NCBI GenBank assembly: GCA_964615975.1
Contig: CAZTTH010000015.1
Location: forward strand, 1-64,000
Reading direction: 5' to 3'
DNA from: CAZTTH01 sp964615975
GTDB lineage: Bacteria; Verrucomicrobiota; Lentisphaeria; JABSQK01; JAJFLO01
Length of the DNA stretch: 64,000 nt
A program made the position numbers and the translations under genes. The notes below the pieces were generated by a model, which searched no databases, was not told the DNA's origin, and was given only the letters and a program-made list of their open reading frames with translations. Below are positions 46,007 through 56,286 of this stretch, piece after piece. Every line of letters begins with the position of its first letter. The stretch's first letter is position 1.

Positions 46007-47164
46007 TCAATTATCACTTTCATCAAATAAATCACTTGGATTCCCGACCGGCGCTGGTGGGGTAGCAGGGGGTTTTGTATCACCGGCGGATGGTGGAGTT
46101 GGGGAAGAATTGCTCGCTGCCGGTTTATCGCTGGGGATGTCCGTCTCAAGCCATAGATCTGGATTTTCAGGTTCATCAGTTCCACTGGTCTCCTCTGCAT
46201 TGGTGGTAAGCGGTTTTCCTTCAGCCTCGGTTTTTTTATTAATGAATGCTTTGAACTTGGCTAAAAATGTCGTGTCTTTAGCTTCCTCTGAAACGTTTTT
46301 CGCGGCGACCTCCATATCCAATACCTGTTGGGGTATCCAGCCGCCTCTTTCCGGTATATTGACATAGTTATTTTGTTTATATACTTTTTCCCTGATTTCC
46401 TGCCGCACACGTCGCATCTCTTTTTCGCGTGCCTTAGAATACTGATAGTTAAAAATATCCATCACCGGCACCCATTTGTTGGTACGCCGATTATACAGAT
46501 ATCCGGCTTTTGTCCATACCTTGTTGGTCAGAGCATCCTGCGCTTTCTCGATGTATTCCTTGCGTTTTTCTTCGAACTTATGCACTTCACGCTGGACATA
46601 AATTCGGACCGCATCTTCATGATCGGCAAGAAACAATCGCGCCAAGTCATCCCGGGCAATATCACGCTTCGGAATCGGAATGCTGCTGATCTTGATGATG
46701 TCATTCGAAACCACTTCCAGCAATCCCTTTACTTCCAACAACTGGTTGGCATAGTGACGTTGGATGGTAACGGTTTCCCCGACTTTATACATTTTGAATT
46801 TTTCATCGGCGTCGTTCTTGATTTTTTCATAGGTCGCATCGGGGAAATGTTGATTGATCAATGCCTGGATTTCCTCCGCGATTTTAAGTTTAACCTGATC
46901 CACCGTCAAAACCGGCGGATAAATCGGGGGATTGAGTTTGATGCTGATAGCATAATCGTTGGGTTTTAATAGTTGATTTACCGCCTTGATGGTTTGTACT
47001 TCGATGTCAAAATCATAACGTTTCAGCTCGTCACTGTAATCGAAGATTGTAGGCGCAGCAGAGGATTCAGGGATATCCTGATTGGCGCTTGCCAGGGAGA
47101 TTAGCGCGATAAATCCACATGAAAGGACGGCGGCGAAGATTGAGAAATTTCTTTGGATTTGCAT
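46007..47164 (-). CDS. Secreted protein of unknown function, Pro-rich tail
   Basis: A 385-residue protein with a signal peptide (about 1-27, ending LASANQD). The middle is charged and helical, with EEIQALINQHFPDATYEKI and a segment of tyrosine/tryptophan-containing repeats (YLYNRRTNKWVPVMDIF and NNYVNIPERGGWIPQQVLD), which look like two copies of an SH3-like or substrate-contact motif. Residues about 325-385 are acidic and proline-rich. No family was recognised. It sits 25 nt downstream of the SirB1-like gene and directly upstream of rbgA, so it belongs to the same transcript. Confidence 0.7.
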   Translation of the reverse strand: MQIQRNFSIFAAVLSCGFIALISLASANQDIPESSAAPTIFDYSDELKRYDFDIEVQTIKAVNQLLKPNDYAISIKLNPPIYPPVLTVDQVKLKIAEEIQALINQHFPDATYEKIKNDADEKFKMYKVGETVTIQRHYANQLLEVKGLLEVVSNDIIKISSIPIPKRDIARDDLARLFLADHEDAVRIYVQREVHKFEEKRKEYIEKAQDALTNKVWTKAGYLYNRRTNKWVPVMDIFNYQYSKAREKEMRRVRQEIREKVYKQNNYVNIPERGGWIPQQVLDMEVAAKNVSEEAKDTTFLAKFKAFINKKTEAEGKPLTTNAEETSGTDEPENPDLWLETDIPSDKPAASNSSPTPPSAGDTKPPATPPAPVGNPSDLFDESDN

Positions 47165-47189
47165 TAATACACCTGTTTTGTGGATTGTT

Positions 47190-47990
47190 TTAACTGCCTA
47201 AGGGAAAGGGAAGAAAACGAATATTTCCCCCTGAAAGTTTGGCGAGAATGGCGCCAACCCGATGGATAGCCTGAAGCCGACCCTCCAGTATGGCGGATAA
47301 AAATAACTGGGATAGGATTGCCATCCACACATCATCCTTGTGACAAATATGCGGTCTGGGATCACGAACCTTTCTCGTAACTTTCCATTCTTCCGATGGC
47401 TCGATGATATGGTCGTTGGCATCCATCAGACAATGGCGGCCGCGATAGATGACGATGTTCGAGTACCATCCTCCGTGATTACCCAATTCATGAGCAATCA
47501 CCGCCAATAAAATCGGTGCGCCGATGCGTTGAATCAAAACATCCTCGATAAGATATAATTCGGCATCGAGCTGATCATCTCCGGTGAAGATAAAATTATG
47601 CCGGCGCATGAAATTAATCATTTTCGTCGTCGATAAACGAGCGGGAAGCTCGCGTTTCAATTCCGACATCATGTTCTCAACTTCGAAAATGTTCATCTTG
47701 ACATTATATTGAAAATTGATCTTGACGACTCCATCCCAGAGGTTGAGCATTGAGCGCTTGACATCGTCAATGAATTTCCCCCGGGAACGTCGGATCGAGA
47801 GAATATTTCCCAATTGATGAATGCGATTACGCAGAATCGGATTTTGCGATTCCTGCAGATCCGCCACAATCTCGTCCAATCCCTGATCGAGAGTTAAGAG
47901 TTGTTCCATCGCCAGCGTGGAGACTTGTTTATCGTCGTCCTCCAAAAGATTTATCAAGGCGTCGATGTTTGATTTTTCTTGATTAGTCAT
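47190..47990 (-). CDS. SirB1/Transglut_core2-like protein
   Basis: A 266-residue cytoplasmic protein. The first 90 residues are helical and repeat-like (LEDDDKQVSTLAMEQLL). The later part, NFQYNVKMNIFEVENMMSEL then LYLIEDVLIQRIGAPILLAVIAHELG and IEPSEEWK, resembles the transglutaminase-like SirB1 family, in which this helix pair frames the active-site region. The expected catalytic Cys is not evident, so it may be inactive. Its start overlaps the lytic transglycosylase stop by 4 nt. Confidence 0.65.
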   Translation of the reverse strand: MTNQEKSNIDALINLLEDDDKQVSTLAMEQLLTLDQGLDEIVADLQESQNPILRNRIHQLGNILSIRRSRGKFIDDVKRSMLNLWDGVVKINFQYNVKMNIFEVENMMSELKRELPARLSTTKMINFMRRHNFIFTGDDQLDAELYLIEDVLIQRIGAPILLAVIAHELGNHGGWYSNIVIYRGRHCLMDANDHIIEPSEEWKVTRKVRDPRPHICHKDDVWMAILSQLFLSAILEGRLQAIHRVGAILAKLSGGNIRFLPFPLGS

Positions 47991-48652
47991 TGGGATTTGA
48001 CTCGCTTTTTATGGTAATGATCCCGATAGTTCAGGACGTTTTTAATATAGTGACGGGTTGATTTAAATGGAATATGGTCAAGAACATTTTTACCTTTCAA
48101 TTTATCGGCCCAGTCCAGCGCCCGACTTCTCCCGGCATTATATTGCGCGAGCGCCATGATTGTCGGGTTTTCATGCTCATCCCATTCTCGTAATGCCATC
48201 CCCAAAAACCAGGAACCAATCTCGATGTTAGTTTCTGGCACAAATATAGCATCTCGCGATGAAAGAACACGATGATGACTGATTTCCCAATCCTTCACCA
48301 CCAGGGGAGTGATTTGCATCAATCCCATTTCCTTCTTCTGACCCCGTGCGCTTTCACGATATTTGCTTTCCTGCATGATGATTGCTCTGATCAGGTCCGG
48401 ATCAACATTATTGCGAATCGCGGCTTGCTCGATATAGGGGGCAAAGCGTTTCTCCAGTTGCTGGCGCCGGTAACTAATGAAAAATATTATACTCGCGACC
48501 AGCACCAGCACCACCAGCATGGCGACACTGAACCCTACCAATACCCGGTATCGCCGGGGAAAATCTTCCCCATGAGATTCTTCTGTATCATTTTCTGCTG
48601 GATGTTTTGCCTGATCCATAATCGACAAGCTTTCGGGGTTTAATGTGGACAT
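47987..48652 (-). CDS. Membrane-anchored lytic transglycosylase (SLT domain)
   Basis: A 221-residue protein from the ATG at 48652; the frame opens at 48823 but the longer start lacks a convincing leader. A membrane segment (LVGFSVAMLVVLVLVASIIFF) is followed by a goose-type SLT domain: catalytic Glu in IIMQESKYRESARG, then GLMQITP and AQYNAGRSRALDWADKL. It should cleave the peptidoglycan glycan strand in the periplasm. The stop overlaps the SirB1-like gene by 4 nt (ATGA). It heads the four-gene run ending in rbgA. Confidence 0.87.
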   Translation of the reverse strand: MSTLNPESLSIMDQAKHPAENDTEESHGEDFPRRYRVLVGFSVAMLVVLVLVASIIFFISYRRQQLEKRFAPYIEQAAIRNNVDPDLIRAIIMQESKYRESARGQKKEMGLMQITPLVVKDWEISHHRVLSSRDAIFVPETNIEIGSWFLGMALREWDEHENPTIMALAQYNAGRSRALDWADKLKGKNVLDHIPFKSTRHYIKNVLNYRDHYHKKRVKSQ

Positions 48653-49224
48653 TACGATTCGGCAATATTGGAGTTGATCCGAAGCAATCAGGATATTACT
48701 AATTCCGCGCTTAAATGAGTGTTGTTTGATGAAATATACAAATTTATTGCCCGACAACTCAATCACTAACCTGATGAAATTCAGGTACGATATCTCCGTT
48801 GACAGAAAACTGACATTCACCAAGCAGGATTATGCAAAAATCTTGGGTCACCCCAATCAATGCGGGGTTCAGAATTCACTTGGATGGTGTTAATGGCGCA
48901 TGGGTTGGGATTAATGAATTCTGAAACGAGCCCTGGATTTCAGCTTGATTTCGCCTCGAATTGTTTGCAGAATGGTTGAATAACGCTATACTCCATAAGA
49001 GACTTGACACCTGACACCATCGTTCACCCAATCATTTGATTGGTATTAAATGAATTTCGCCATGAATAAGTAAATACTTTAACCGCGCATCTGGGAAATA
49101 GATCCCGGTTTGACCTGCCCCATGATCCTGGACTTCGCGATTATCAACTTTACCAACAAGCAGTCCTTTAACGTTATATGATTAAAGCGATGGGGAATTC
49201 AACCAGACGTTTACTGCTTTATTC
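48653..49224. other. Divergent intergenic region upstream of treZ
   Basis: About 570 nt separating the minus-strand transglycosylase from the plus-strand treZ. The promoter candidate at 48965-48992 lies in it. No RNA gene or ORF was supported. Confidence 0.5.
48965..48992 (+). promoter_or_regulatory. Promoter candidate for treZ
   Basis: TTGCAG (48965-48970), a 16-nt spacer and TATACT (48987-48992). The start would be near 49000, leaving a leader of about 225 nt. A reasonable sigma70 match; other TTGACA-like words in the region lack a partner box. Confidence 0.45.
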
Positions 49225-51102
49225 ATGGCCAACCCAAGAAAGGAAACCCCCGACATTATGCAACCTGATCCATTCACCGCCGGCACGATAGTCAATGAAC
49301 ACAACACGTTCAAATTTATCGTGTGGGCGCCAGTCAAAAACAAGGTCGAGCTGCACCTCGTCACGCCTGGGGATGAACTGATACCCATGCTCAGGGATGA
49401 GCGGGGATATTGGCATGTGACCGTTGCCGCTGATACCACTCAGGAACTTCGTTATTATTATCGGCTCGATGATGCCGTCGACCGCCCGGACCCGGCATCC
49501 CATTATCAACCAGAAGGGGTGCACGGTCCTTCTCAGACGATCAATCATTCCGGTTACCAGTGGCAGGACCAGCAATGGCGGGGAATCGAGTTAAAAAAAA
49601 TGGTGCTCTATGAACTTCATGTCGGCACATTTACAGCGTCGGGAACATTTCGCGACATCATCGCGCGCCTGCCGGAACTTAAGAAACTGGGAATCAATGC
49701 CCTGGAATTAATGCCGGTTGCCCAATTTCCCGGAGCGCGCAACTGGGGATATGACGGGGTCTATCCCTATGCGGTACAAGACAGTTATGGCGGACCAATG
49801 GAACTGAAGGAAATGATCGATGCCTGTCACCAAATAGGAATCGCGGTGATCATGGATGTCGTCTACAATCATCTTGGACCGGAAGGAAATTATCTGGGTG
49901 AATTCGGTCCTTATTTCACCGCCAGATATCACACTCCCTGGGGACGAGCCTTGAATTTCGATGATGCTGATTCCCAGCCAGTGCGCGATTATTTCATTGC
50001 CAACGCTCTGCACTGGTTCAGGAATTATCATATTGATGGACTGCGATTGGATGCGGTGCACGCAATTTTCGACACCAGCGCCTATCATTTTTTACAGGAA
50101 TTGGCGGATAAAGTTGCTGTGTTTGACCAAAATAGCGGGAGAAAACACTATCTGATTGCCGAGAGCGACCTCAATGATCCCCGGCTGATCCGATCGCCCA
50201 ACCGCGGCGGCTATGGATTGGATGCCCAGTGGTGTGATGATTTTCATCATTCCCTGCGCACATTGTTCACCGGCGAGCAGACCGGCTATTTTGCCGATTA
50301 TGGTGAACTCAGTCATTGGGTCAAGGCATTGCAGGAAGGTTATGTCTATTCCGGTCAATATTCCTGTCACCGCCGTCGCCATCATGGCCGGCCAGCCCAC
50401 GATATTCCCCCGGATCGGTTGGTGGTATTTTCCCAGAACCATGATCAGATCGGCAATCAAATGACCGGGGAAAGATTGTCTGGAAAAATTTCCTTTGCCG
50501 CTCAGAAACTAATGGCGGCGGCGGTATTGCTTTCGCCTACCATCCCAATGTTATTCATGGGTGAGGAGTATGCCGAAACCGCTCCCTTTCTCTATTTCGT
50601 CAGTCATGGCGACCCGGAATTGATCGCAGCGGTGAGAAAGGGCAGGAAAGAAGAATTCAAAACCTTTCAGTGGTCAGGAGAACCGCCGGATCCGCAGGAT
50701 GAAGCCACGTACCTGAAGTCAAAACTGGACTGGAATCAGCGTCGGCATGGGAATCATCGGATCATGTGGAATTTTTACCGAAAACTACTGGCGATAAGAA
50801 AACGCTTGCCAGCAGCAGCAAAACGTGATGATCCATCGATCAAGGTTATCAGTGTGGGAAACCGGAATCCAGTCATCATTTACCGGGGAAGTCGGAAACA
50901 ACGCTGGTTAATCCTGTACAACTTTTCTCCAGAGATCGTTGATTTTACCGTGGCGGAAAAATTTTCCGCAGGCGAGAAAATTTTTGATACATCCGCACCC
51001 GCGTGGAATGGCCCCGGAACACTCCTTCCCGATACCATAAATCAAGAACAGACGTATACCCTGAATGCTCTTGGATGCGCGGTGTATCGTTTGCGGACGT
51101 AA
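49225..51102 (+). CDS. treZ: Malto-oligosyltrehalose trehalohydrolase
   Basis: A 625-residue GH13 enzyme that releases trehalose from maltooligosyl-trehalose. An N-terminal beta domain (FKFIVWAPVKNKVELHL) precedes the TIM barrel with the nucleophile region GLRLDAVHAI, the acid/base LIAESDLNDP, and VFSQNHDQIGNQ, all hallmarks of TreZ. MGEEYAETAPFLYFVSH is also typical. Start may be 49225 or the ATG 11 codons later; ribosome sites are weak. glgX follows in the same orientation, but treY, the partner synthase, is not in the window, so the pathway is incomplete here. Confidence 0.95.
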   Translation: MANPRKETPDIMQPDPFTAGTIVNEHNTFKFIVWAPVKNKVELHLVTPGDELIPMLRDERGYWHVTVAADTTQELRYYYRLDDAVDRPDPASHYQPEGVHGPSQTINHSGYQWQDQQWRGIELKKMVLYELHVGTFTASGTFRDIIARLPELKKLGINALELMPVAQFPGARNWGYDGVYPYAVQDSYGGPMELKEMIDACHQIGIAVIMDVVYNHLGPEGNYLGEFGPYFTARYHTPWGRALNFDDADSQPVRDYFIANALHWFRNYHIDGLRLDAVHAIFDTSAYHFLQELADKVAVFDQNSGRKHYLIAESDLNDPRLIRSPNRGGYGLDAQWCDDFHHSLRTLFTGEQTGYFADYGELSHWVKALQEGYVYSGQYSCHRRRHHGRPAHDIPPDRLVVFSQNHDQIGNQMTGERLSGKISFAAQKLMAAAVLLSPTIPMLFMGEEYAETAPFLYFVSHGDPELIAAVRKGRKEEFKTFQWSGEPPDPQDEATYLKSKLDWNQRRHGNHRIMWNFYRKLLAIRKRLPAAAKRDDPSIKVISVGNRNPVIIYRGSRKQRWLILYNFSPEIVDFTVAEKFSAGEKIFDTSAPAWNGPGTLLPDTINQEQTYTLNALGCAVYRLRT

Positions 51103-51217
51103 TTCAACCGCAAGGAGTCGAACTATCGAACGCCGCCGTTCCAATCAGGATGGCAATGGTGCGGTCTTTTTTAACCCTGATTGGGTTCAATATACCATAA
51201 AGAAATGAGGACAACTT

Positions 51218-53398
51218 ATGGAACAAATAAATAAATCATCTGAAGCCCGTTATCATGATAAAGTCTGGCCCGGGAAGCCCTATCCTCTGGGCGCCACCTG
51301 GGATGGGGCAGGAGTTAACTTCGCGCTCTTCTCCGAGAACGCCACCGCCGTCGATCTCTGTCTTTTTAGTCGTCCCGATGGCATGCGGGAAATCAGCCGG
51401 ATTCGCATGAGTGAATACACCCATCAGATTTGGCATGTTTACATGCCCGGCATCCGTCCGGGACAACTCTATGGCTATCGTGTTCATGGCCCTTATCATC
51501 CGGAAGAAGGGCATCGCTTCAACCCCGCCAAGCTGCTTCTCGATCCTTATGCCAAGTCAATTGCCGGTACGATCAATTGGAGCGACGCGCTCTTTGGTTA
51601 CACGATTGATCATCCGGATACAGATCTGTCCATGGATGAACGAGACAGCGCGGCAGGAATGCCAAAATGTGTGGTCGTTGATCCCGCCTTTACCTGGGGT
51701 GATGATACCCCGCCCAAGATCCCCTGGCATAATACCGTGATTTATGAAATGCATGTCAAAGGCTTCACCGCGCATCATCCCCAGGTGCCGCCCGAACTGC
51801 GCGGGACTTATGCCGGACTCGCGTATCCGCCGATCATTGAATACCTCAAAGCATTAGGAATAACCGCCGTCGAATTAATGCCGATCCACCAGTTCGTCGC
51901 GGATAAACATTTGGTGGATAAAGGGTTGACCAATTACTGGGGTTACAATTCGATCGGCTTCATGGCGCCGGATGCCAGATATACGAAAAGCGGGCTTTTA
52001 GGTCAGCAGATAATCGAATTCAAAACCATGGTAAAATCCCTGCATCGGGAGGGAATCGAGATCATTCTTGATGTGGTTTACAATCACACCGGCGAAGGCA
52101 GTCATCTTGGGCCGACGCTCTGTTTTCGCGGCATCGATAACGCCGCCTATTATCGCCTGACCCCGGATAACCCGAGGTATTATCAGGATTATACCGGCAC
52201 CGGAAACACTCTCGACATGACTCATCCCCGGGTTCTGCAAATCATCATGGACAGTCTGCGTTACTGGGTGCTGGAAATGCATGTCGATGGCTTCCGCTTC
52301 GATCTGGCGGCAACCCTGGCGCGTGAACTCCATGAAGTTGATCGTCTGGGCGCGTTCTTCGATATCATCCATCAGGATCCGGTGCTGTCACAGGTTAAGC
52401 TGATCGCCGAACCTTGGGATTTGGGTGAAGGCGGTTATCAGGTGGGTAATTTTCCGGTGTTATGGACGGAATGGAATGGCAAATATCGCGACACGGTGCG
52501 CCGCTTCTGGCGCGGAGATCCGGACCAGGTGGGTGAGATGGCTTACCGCCTGACCGGCAGCAGTGATCTCTACCAACTTGGTGGTCGCCGCCCCTATGCC
52601 AGCATTAATTTCGTCACCGCCCATGATGGGTTCACGCTCCTTGATCTGGTCAGTTACAATGAGAAACATAATGAAGCTAACGGCGAGAATAATCAGGATG
52701 GCACGAACGATAACCTGAACTGGAATTGTGGCGTCGAAGGCCCTACGGATAACCCCGAAATTCTGGCGCTCCGCCGTCGGCAGCAGCGCAATTTCCTCGC
52801 CACTCTATTCTTTTCCCAGGGAATCCCGATGATGCTGGCAGGCGATGAATTGGGGCGCACGCAGCAGGGAAATAATAATGCCTACTGCCAGGACAATGAG
52901 ATTTCCTGGTTTAACTGGAATCTGAGTTCTGAGCAAGAGGATTTGTTGACGTTCGTACGTCATCTGATTAGAATTTATCACAACCATCCTGTGTTGCGCC
53001 GCCATCATTTCTTCCGCGGCCGCCAGATCCCCGGCACCTCCATCAAGGATTTATACTGGTTGCGGGCGGAAGGACAAGAAATGACTGAAGCGGATTGGCA
53101 TAATCCCAATATACGCGCCATCGGGTTGCGGCTTGATGGCCATGCCATCCGGGAAGTTGATGAGCGCGGTAACCCGATTATTGACGATACCCTGTTGATC
53201 ATTTTCAATGCGTATTCCGAACCATTGCCTTTTGTCCTTCCGGATTATGTGAGCGGCGGACAATGGGAATTGTTGATCGATACCCGCGACGTTAAAGTCA
53301 GCACCAATCCCCAAATCCACATCAAGGGCAGTGAGCCCTATATCATGGAAGGCCGATCCGTCGTCTTGTTGCGCCTTCGGCACCTCGATTATAGTTAA
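51218..53398 (+). CDS. glgX: Glycogen debranching enzyme GlgX/TreX
   Basis: A 726-residue GH13 isoamylase-type enzyme that hydrolyses alpha-1,6 branches of limit dextrins. The N-terminal CBM48 (GVNFALFSENATAVDLCLF) leads to the barrel with YEMHVKGFTAHHP, DVVYNHTGEG, VDGFRFDLAATL (nucleophile Asp), LIAEPWDLGEGGYQVG and TAHDGFTLLDLV. QQGNNNAYCQDNEISW is a GlgX hallmark. It lies about 115 nt after treZ and is likely cotranscribed; together they suggest maltodextrin/glycogen-to-trehalose metabolism. TreX and GlgX cannot be separated by sequence inspection alone. Confidence 0.95.
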   Translation: MEQINKSSEARYHDKVWPGKPYPLGATWDGAGVNFALFSENATAVDLCLFSRPDGMREISRIRMSEYTHQIWHVYMPGIRPGQLYGYRVHGPYHPEEGHRFNPAKLLLDPYAKSIAGTINWSDALFGYTIDHPDTDLSMDERDSAAGMPKCVVVDPAFTWGDDTPPKIPWHNTVIYEMHVKGFTAHHPQVPPELRGTYAGLAYPPIIEYLKALGITAVELMPIHQFVADKHLVDKGLTNYWGYNSIGFMAPDARYTKSGLLGQQIIEFKTMVKSLHREGIEIILDVVYNHTGEGSHLGPTLCFRGIDNAAYYRLTPDNPRYYQDYTGTGNTLDMTHPRVLQIIMDSLRYWVLEMHVDGFRFDLAATLARELHEVDRLGAFFDIIHQDPVLSQVKLIAEPWDLGEGGYQVGNFPVLWTEWNGKYRDTVRRFWRGDPDQVGEMAYRLTGSSDLYQLGGRRPYASINFVTAHDGFTLLDLVSYNEKHNEANGENNQDGTNDNLNWNCGVEGPTDNPEILALRRRQQRNFLATLFFSQGIPMMLAGDELGRTQQGNNNAYCQDNEISWFNWNLSSEQEDLLTFVRHLIRIYHNHPVLRRHHFFRGRQIPGTSIKDLYWLRAEGQEMTEADWHNPNIRAIGLRLDGHAIREVDERGNPIIDDTLLIIFNAYSEPLPFVLPDYVSGGQWELLIDTRDVKVSTNPQIHIKGSEPYIMEGRSVVLLRLRHLDYS

Positions 53399-53563
53399 GG
53401 AGAACCGATCGCTTTATCGTATAAGGGTATGATATAAGGAATGAGTGAGTTTATCATTGATCATTTTACCTCATTGAAATGTGCTTAATACTGAATTAGT
53501 TTTCTGGTGTATGTTCATCTTTCTTAAACATTCAAGCTAAGAAATTTAATGGATTAAATAGAC

Positions 53564-55594
53564 ATGAAATTAGCGCTTCAGTACTCAACATGGGTATTTA
53601 GAGATTGTTTGAACAATCTGGTTTTAAGCATCAGACTTTTATTCTGTACTCCCCATAGCCTTCTCAAGTCCGGGCAACACCTGCTTATCCATCGTATCTT
53701 GATACCCGGTGTTATTTGCCTCATTACCAGCCACGAAATATATGCTACATCACCCCCCGATACCGAGTCGATCAAATCAGTCGCGGAACTGAAGAAAATG
53801 AGCTTGGAAGAATTGTTCAACATCGAGGTGATATCGGTTTCGAAAAAACCGGAACAATTATCCGCCATACCTGCAAGTGTGTTTGTTGTCACGGCGGAGG
53901 ATATCCGCCGATCTGGCGCCAGGAGCATACCTGAAGCCTTGCGTAATATTCCTGGAATTGAGGTGGCCAGGGTCGATGCGCGCCAATACGCCATCACGGC
54001 ACATGGGTTCAATGGCACTACCTCCAACAAATTACTCATTTTAATGGATGGTCGCAGCCTGTATACTCCTTTATTTTCGGGGGTGTTCTGGGACGCGCAA
54101 AACACCCCGATGGAAAATATCGAAAGAATTGAAGTAATTCGCGGCCCCGGGGCCACAGTGTGGGGGGCAAACGCGGTTAACGGTGTGATAAACATCATTA
54201 CCAAGAACGCGGCCGATACCCAGGGATATCTACTCACCAGCGGTGTCGGCAACGAGGAACAAGGATTTGGGAGTCTGCAATGGGGGGGGCAGATAAAAGA
54301 AAATATGTCTCTTCGTCTCTATGGTCAACGCTTCAATCGTGACGATTCAGTGTTTGCCAACGGCAGGCAGGGCATGGATCAATATCACATGGAACAAGGC
54401 GGATTCCGGCTGGATTGGAAGGCATCAAACGACGACGCAATTACATTTCAAGGCGATATTTATGGGAGCAGCGCAGATCAACGCGCCGCGGATGACATCA
54501 CATTTAGCGGCGGCAATCTGATCACTAAATGGACCCATACCTATTCGCAAGATTCTGACTTACAAATTGTCACCTACTACGATCGCACGGAAAGAGACAT
54601 TCCTTCGCTCTTTGGTGAAACCCTGAATACCTATGATGTTGATTTGCGCCATCGATTTGGATTAGGTTCACGACATGATTTCATTTGGGGACTCGGGTAT
54701 CGATACCTGGACAACACCGTGGTCAACAGTCCCTCTCTGGCATTCTACCCGGCTCGTCTTTCACAGGATGTGGTCACGGCATTTATTGAAGATCAAATCA
54801 CGCTGGTGGAAAATAAGTTAAAGCTGACACTCGGATCTAAATTTGAATATAATTATTACAGCGACTTCGAATATCAACCGAGCATTCGACTTGCCTGGAC
54901 GCCAGCACCTGAACATTTCATCTGGGGAGTGGTGTCTCGGGCTGTGCGCACCCCTTCGCGGATTGACCAGGATTTCTTTATTCCAGGAAATCCTCCTTTT
55001 TCATTTATCGGAAATTCGGAGTATGACTCGGAAAAGCTTTATGCGTATGAACTGGGTTATAAAACACGGATGCATCCCAAGGTTACAGCTTCCCTGTCAA
55101 CTTTTTATAACACCTATGATGAACTGCGCAGTGCTGAAACCTGGACGCCAACATTTCTGGACAATCGCTTGAAGGGCGAGAGTTATGGGATCGATATCCA
55201 TGCCATGTACCAGGCGCTTGATTGGTGGCGCTTGATCTCCAGCTATTCCTTTTTTGCCTTGCAACTTCACACCGAAAATGGCAGCAGAGATATCACCAGT
55301 GAAAATGTTGAAGGTGATTCGCCGCAGAATCAATACTCACTCACCTCTCGGATGGATTTGCCATATCACTTGGAATTTGACTCTACCATTCGCTATGTCG
55401 ACAGCCTGCCCAACCAAAACGTGCCGCCCTACACGGCGTTCGATGTGCGTATCGGATATAAATATTCCAAGAATCTGGAAATTTCTCTTGTAGGCATGAA
55501 TCTGCTCGACCCCCAGCATCCTGAATTTGGCGCGCCCAACAATCGCCGTGAAGTCCAACGCAGCATCTATGGAAAACTCACCCTGAAATTTTAA
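53564..55594 (+). CDS. TonB-dependent outer-membrane receptor
   Basis: A 676-residue receptor. Basic and hydrophobic N-terminal sequence up to about residue 62 (ICLITSHEIYATS) could hold a long or internal signal peptide; the chosen ATG is the first in frame and may be too early. A short segment LKKMSLEELFNIEVISVSKK precedes the plug domain (IPASVFVVTAEDIRRSGA ... IEVIRGPGATVWGANAVNGVINIITK). The rest is beta-barrel, ending in aromatic Phe (GKLTLKF). Ligand unknown. YfiR and two kinases follow in the same direction, so it may be the sensing or uptake part of that signalling block. Confidence 0.92.
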   Translation: MKLALQYSTWVFRDCLNNLVLSIRLLFCTPHSLLKSGQHLLIHRILIPGVICLITSHEIYATSPPDTESIKSVAELKKMSLEELFNIEVISVSKKPEQLSAIPASVFVVTAEDIRRSGARSIPEALRNIPGIEVARVDARQYAITAHGFNGTTSNKLLILMDGRSLYTPLFSGVFWDAQNTPMENIERIEVIRGPGATVWGANAVNGVINIITKNAADTQGYLLTSGVGNEEQGFGSLQWGGQIKENMSLRLYGQRFNRDDSVFANGRQGMDQYHMEQGGFRLDWKASNDDAITFQGDIYGSSADQRAADDITFSGGNLITKWTHTYSQDSDLQIVTYYDRTERDIPSLFGETLNTYDVDLRHRFGLGSRHDFIWGLGYRYLDNTVVNSPSLAFYPARLSQDVVTAFIEDQITLVENKLKLTLGSKFEYNYYSDFEYQPSIRLAWTPAPEHFIWGVVSRAVRTPSRIDQDFFIPGNPPFSFIGNSEYDSEKLYAYELGYKTRMHPKVTASLSTFYNTYDELRSAETWTPTFLDNRLKGESYGIDIHAMYQALDWWRLISSYSFFALQLHTENGSRDITSENVEGDSPQNQYSLTSRMDLPYHLEFDSTIRYVDSLPNQNVPPYTAFDVRIGYKYSKNLEISLVGMNLLDPQHPEFGAPNNRREVQRSIYGKLTLKF

Positions 55595-55716
55595 CGAGAT
55601 TAATAATTCCAATGCCCCAAAAGTATTTGTTCAAAATAATCCCCCCTGCGGTTGTGATTTTCATGATCAATTATGACTGCAAGTAACATAACAATACAAC
55701 GACTAAACGAGACGAT

Positions 55717-56271
55717 ATGAAACGATCCAGCCGATTCCTGTTGAGTGTGATTGGTGCGATTATTTGGCTTGCGAGCTCATCCGCAACGATGGCACAATCT
55801 ACCGGGTTTAAAGAATATCAGGTCAAGGCTGTATTTTTATATAATTTCATTAAATTCATCACCTGGCCGGAAAGTGTTTTTCCCAATTTTGATACTCCCG
55901 TGACCATCGGGGTGTTGGGCGCCAATCCATTTGGCAGTTTTCTCGATGAACTCATCGCGGACGAATATATTCGCAACCGCAAAATTGAAATCCATACCTC
56001 AGACAACCTCAGTGACTTGCAAGATTGCAACCTGATCTTCATCAGCAAATCAGAACATGGCAGACTGGACGAGATCTTGTCCGGAATCGGTTCCCAGCCC
56101 ATTGTTACAGTTGGCGAAATTGAGAACTTCACCCGGCATGGAGGAATCATCAATTTTTATCTCGAAGGCAACAAGGTGCGCTTCGAGATCAATAATGATT
56201 CAGCGCAACAGCGGGGCATATTCATTAGTTCGCAATTGTTGAATCTGAGCAAGATCGTCAAGACCAAATAA
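55717..56271 (+). CDS. YfiR-family periplasmic protein (DUF4154)
   Basis: A 184-residue exported protein with signal peptide ending near TMAQST (residue 28). The mature part follows the YfiR/DUF4154 pattern: YQVKAVFLYNFIKFITWPES, then TIGVLGANPFG and EIENFTRHGGIINFYLEGNKVRFEIN. In Pseudomonas YfiR represses the CHASE8-containing cyclase YfiN in the periplasm; here the next gene is a kinase with a CHASE8-like sensor, so it may instead bind that sensor. The gap to the kinase gene is 15 nt, implying one operon. Confidence 0.9.
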   Translation: MKRSSRFLLSVIGAIIWLASSSATMAQSTGFKEYQVKAVFLYNFIKFITWPESVFPNFDTPVTIGVLGANPFGSFLDELIADEYIRNRKIEIHTSDNLSDLQDCNLIFISKSEHGRLDEILSGIGSQPIVTVGEIENFTRHGGIINFYLEGNKVRFEINNDSAQQRGIFISSQLLNLSKIVKTK

Positions 56272-56286
56272 CCCAGGCATTTCTCT

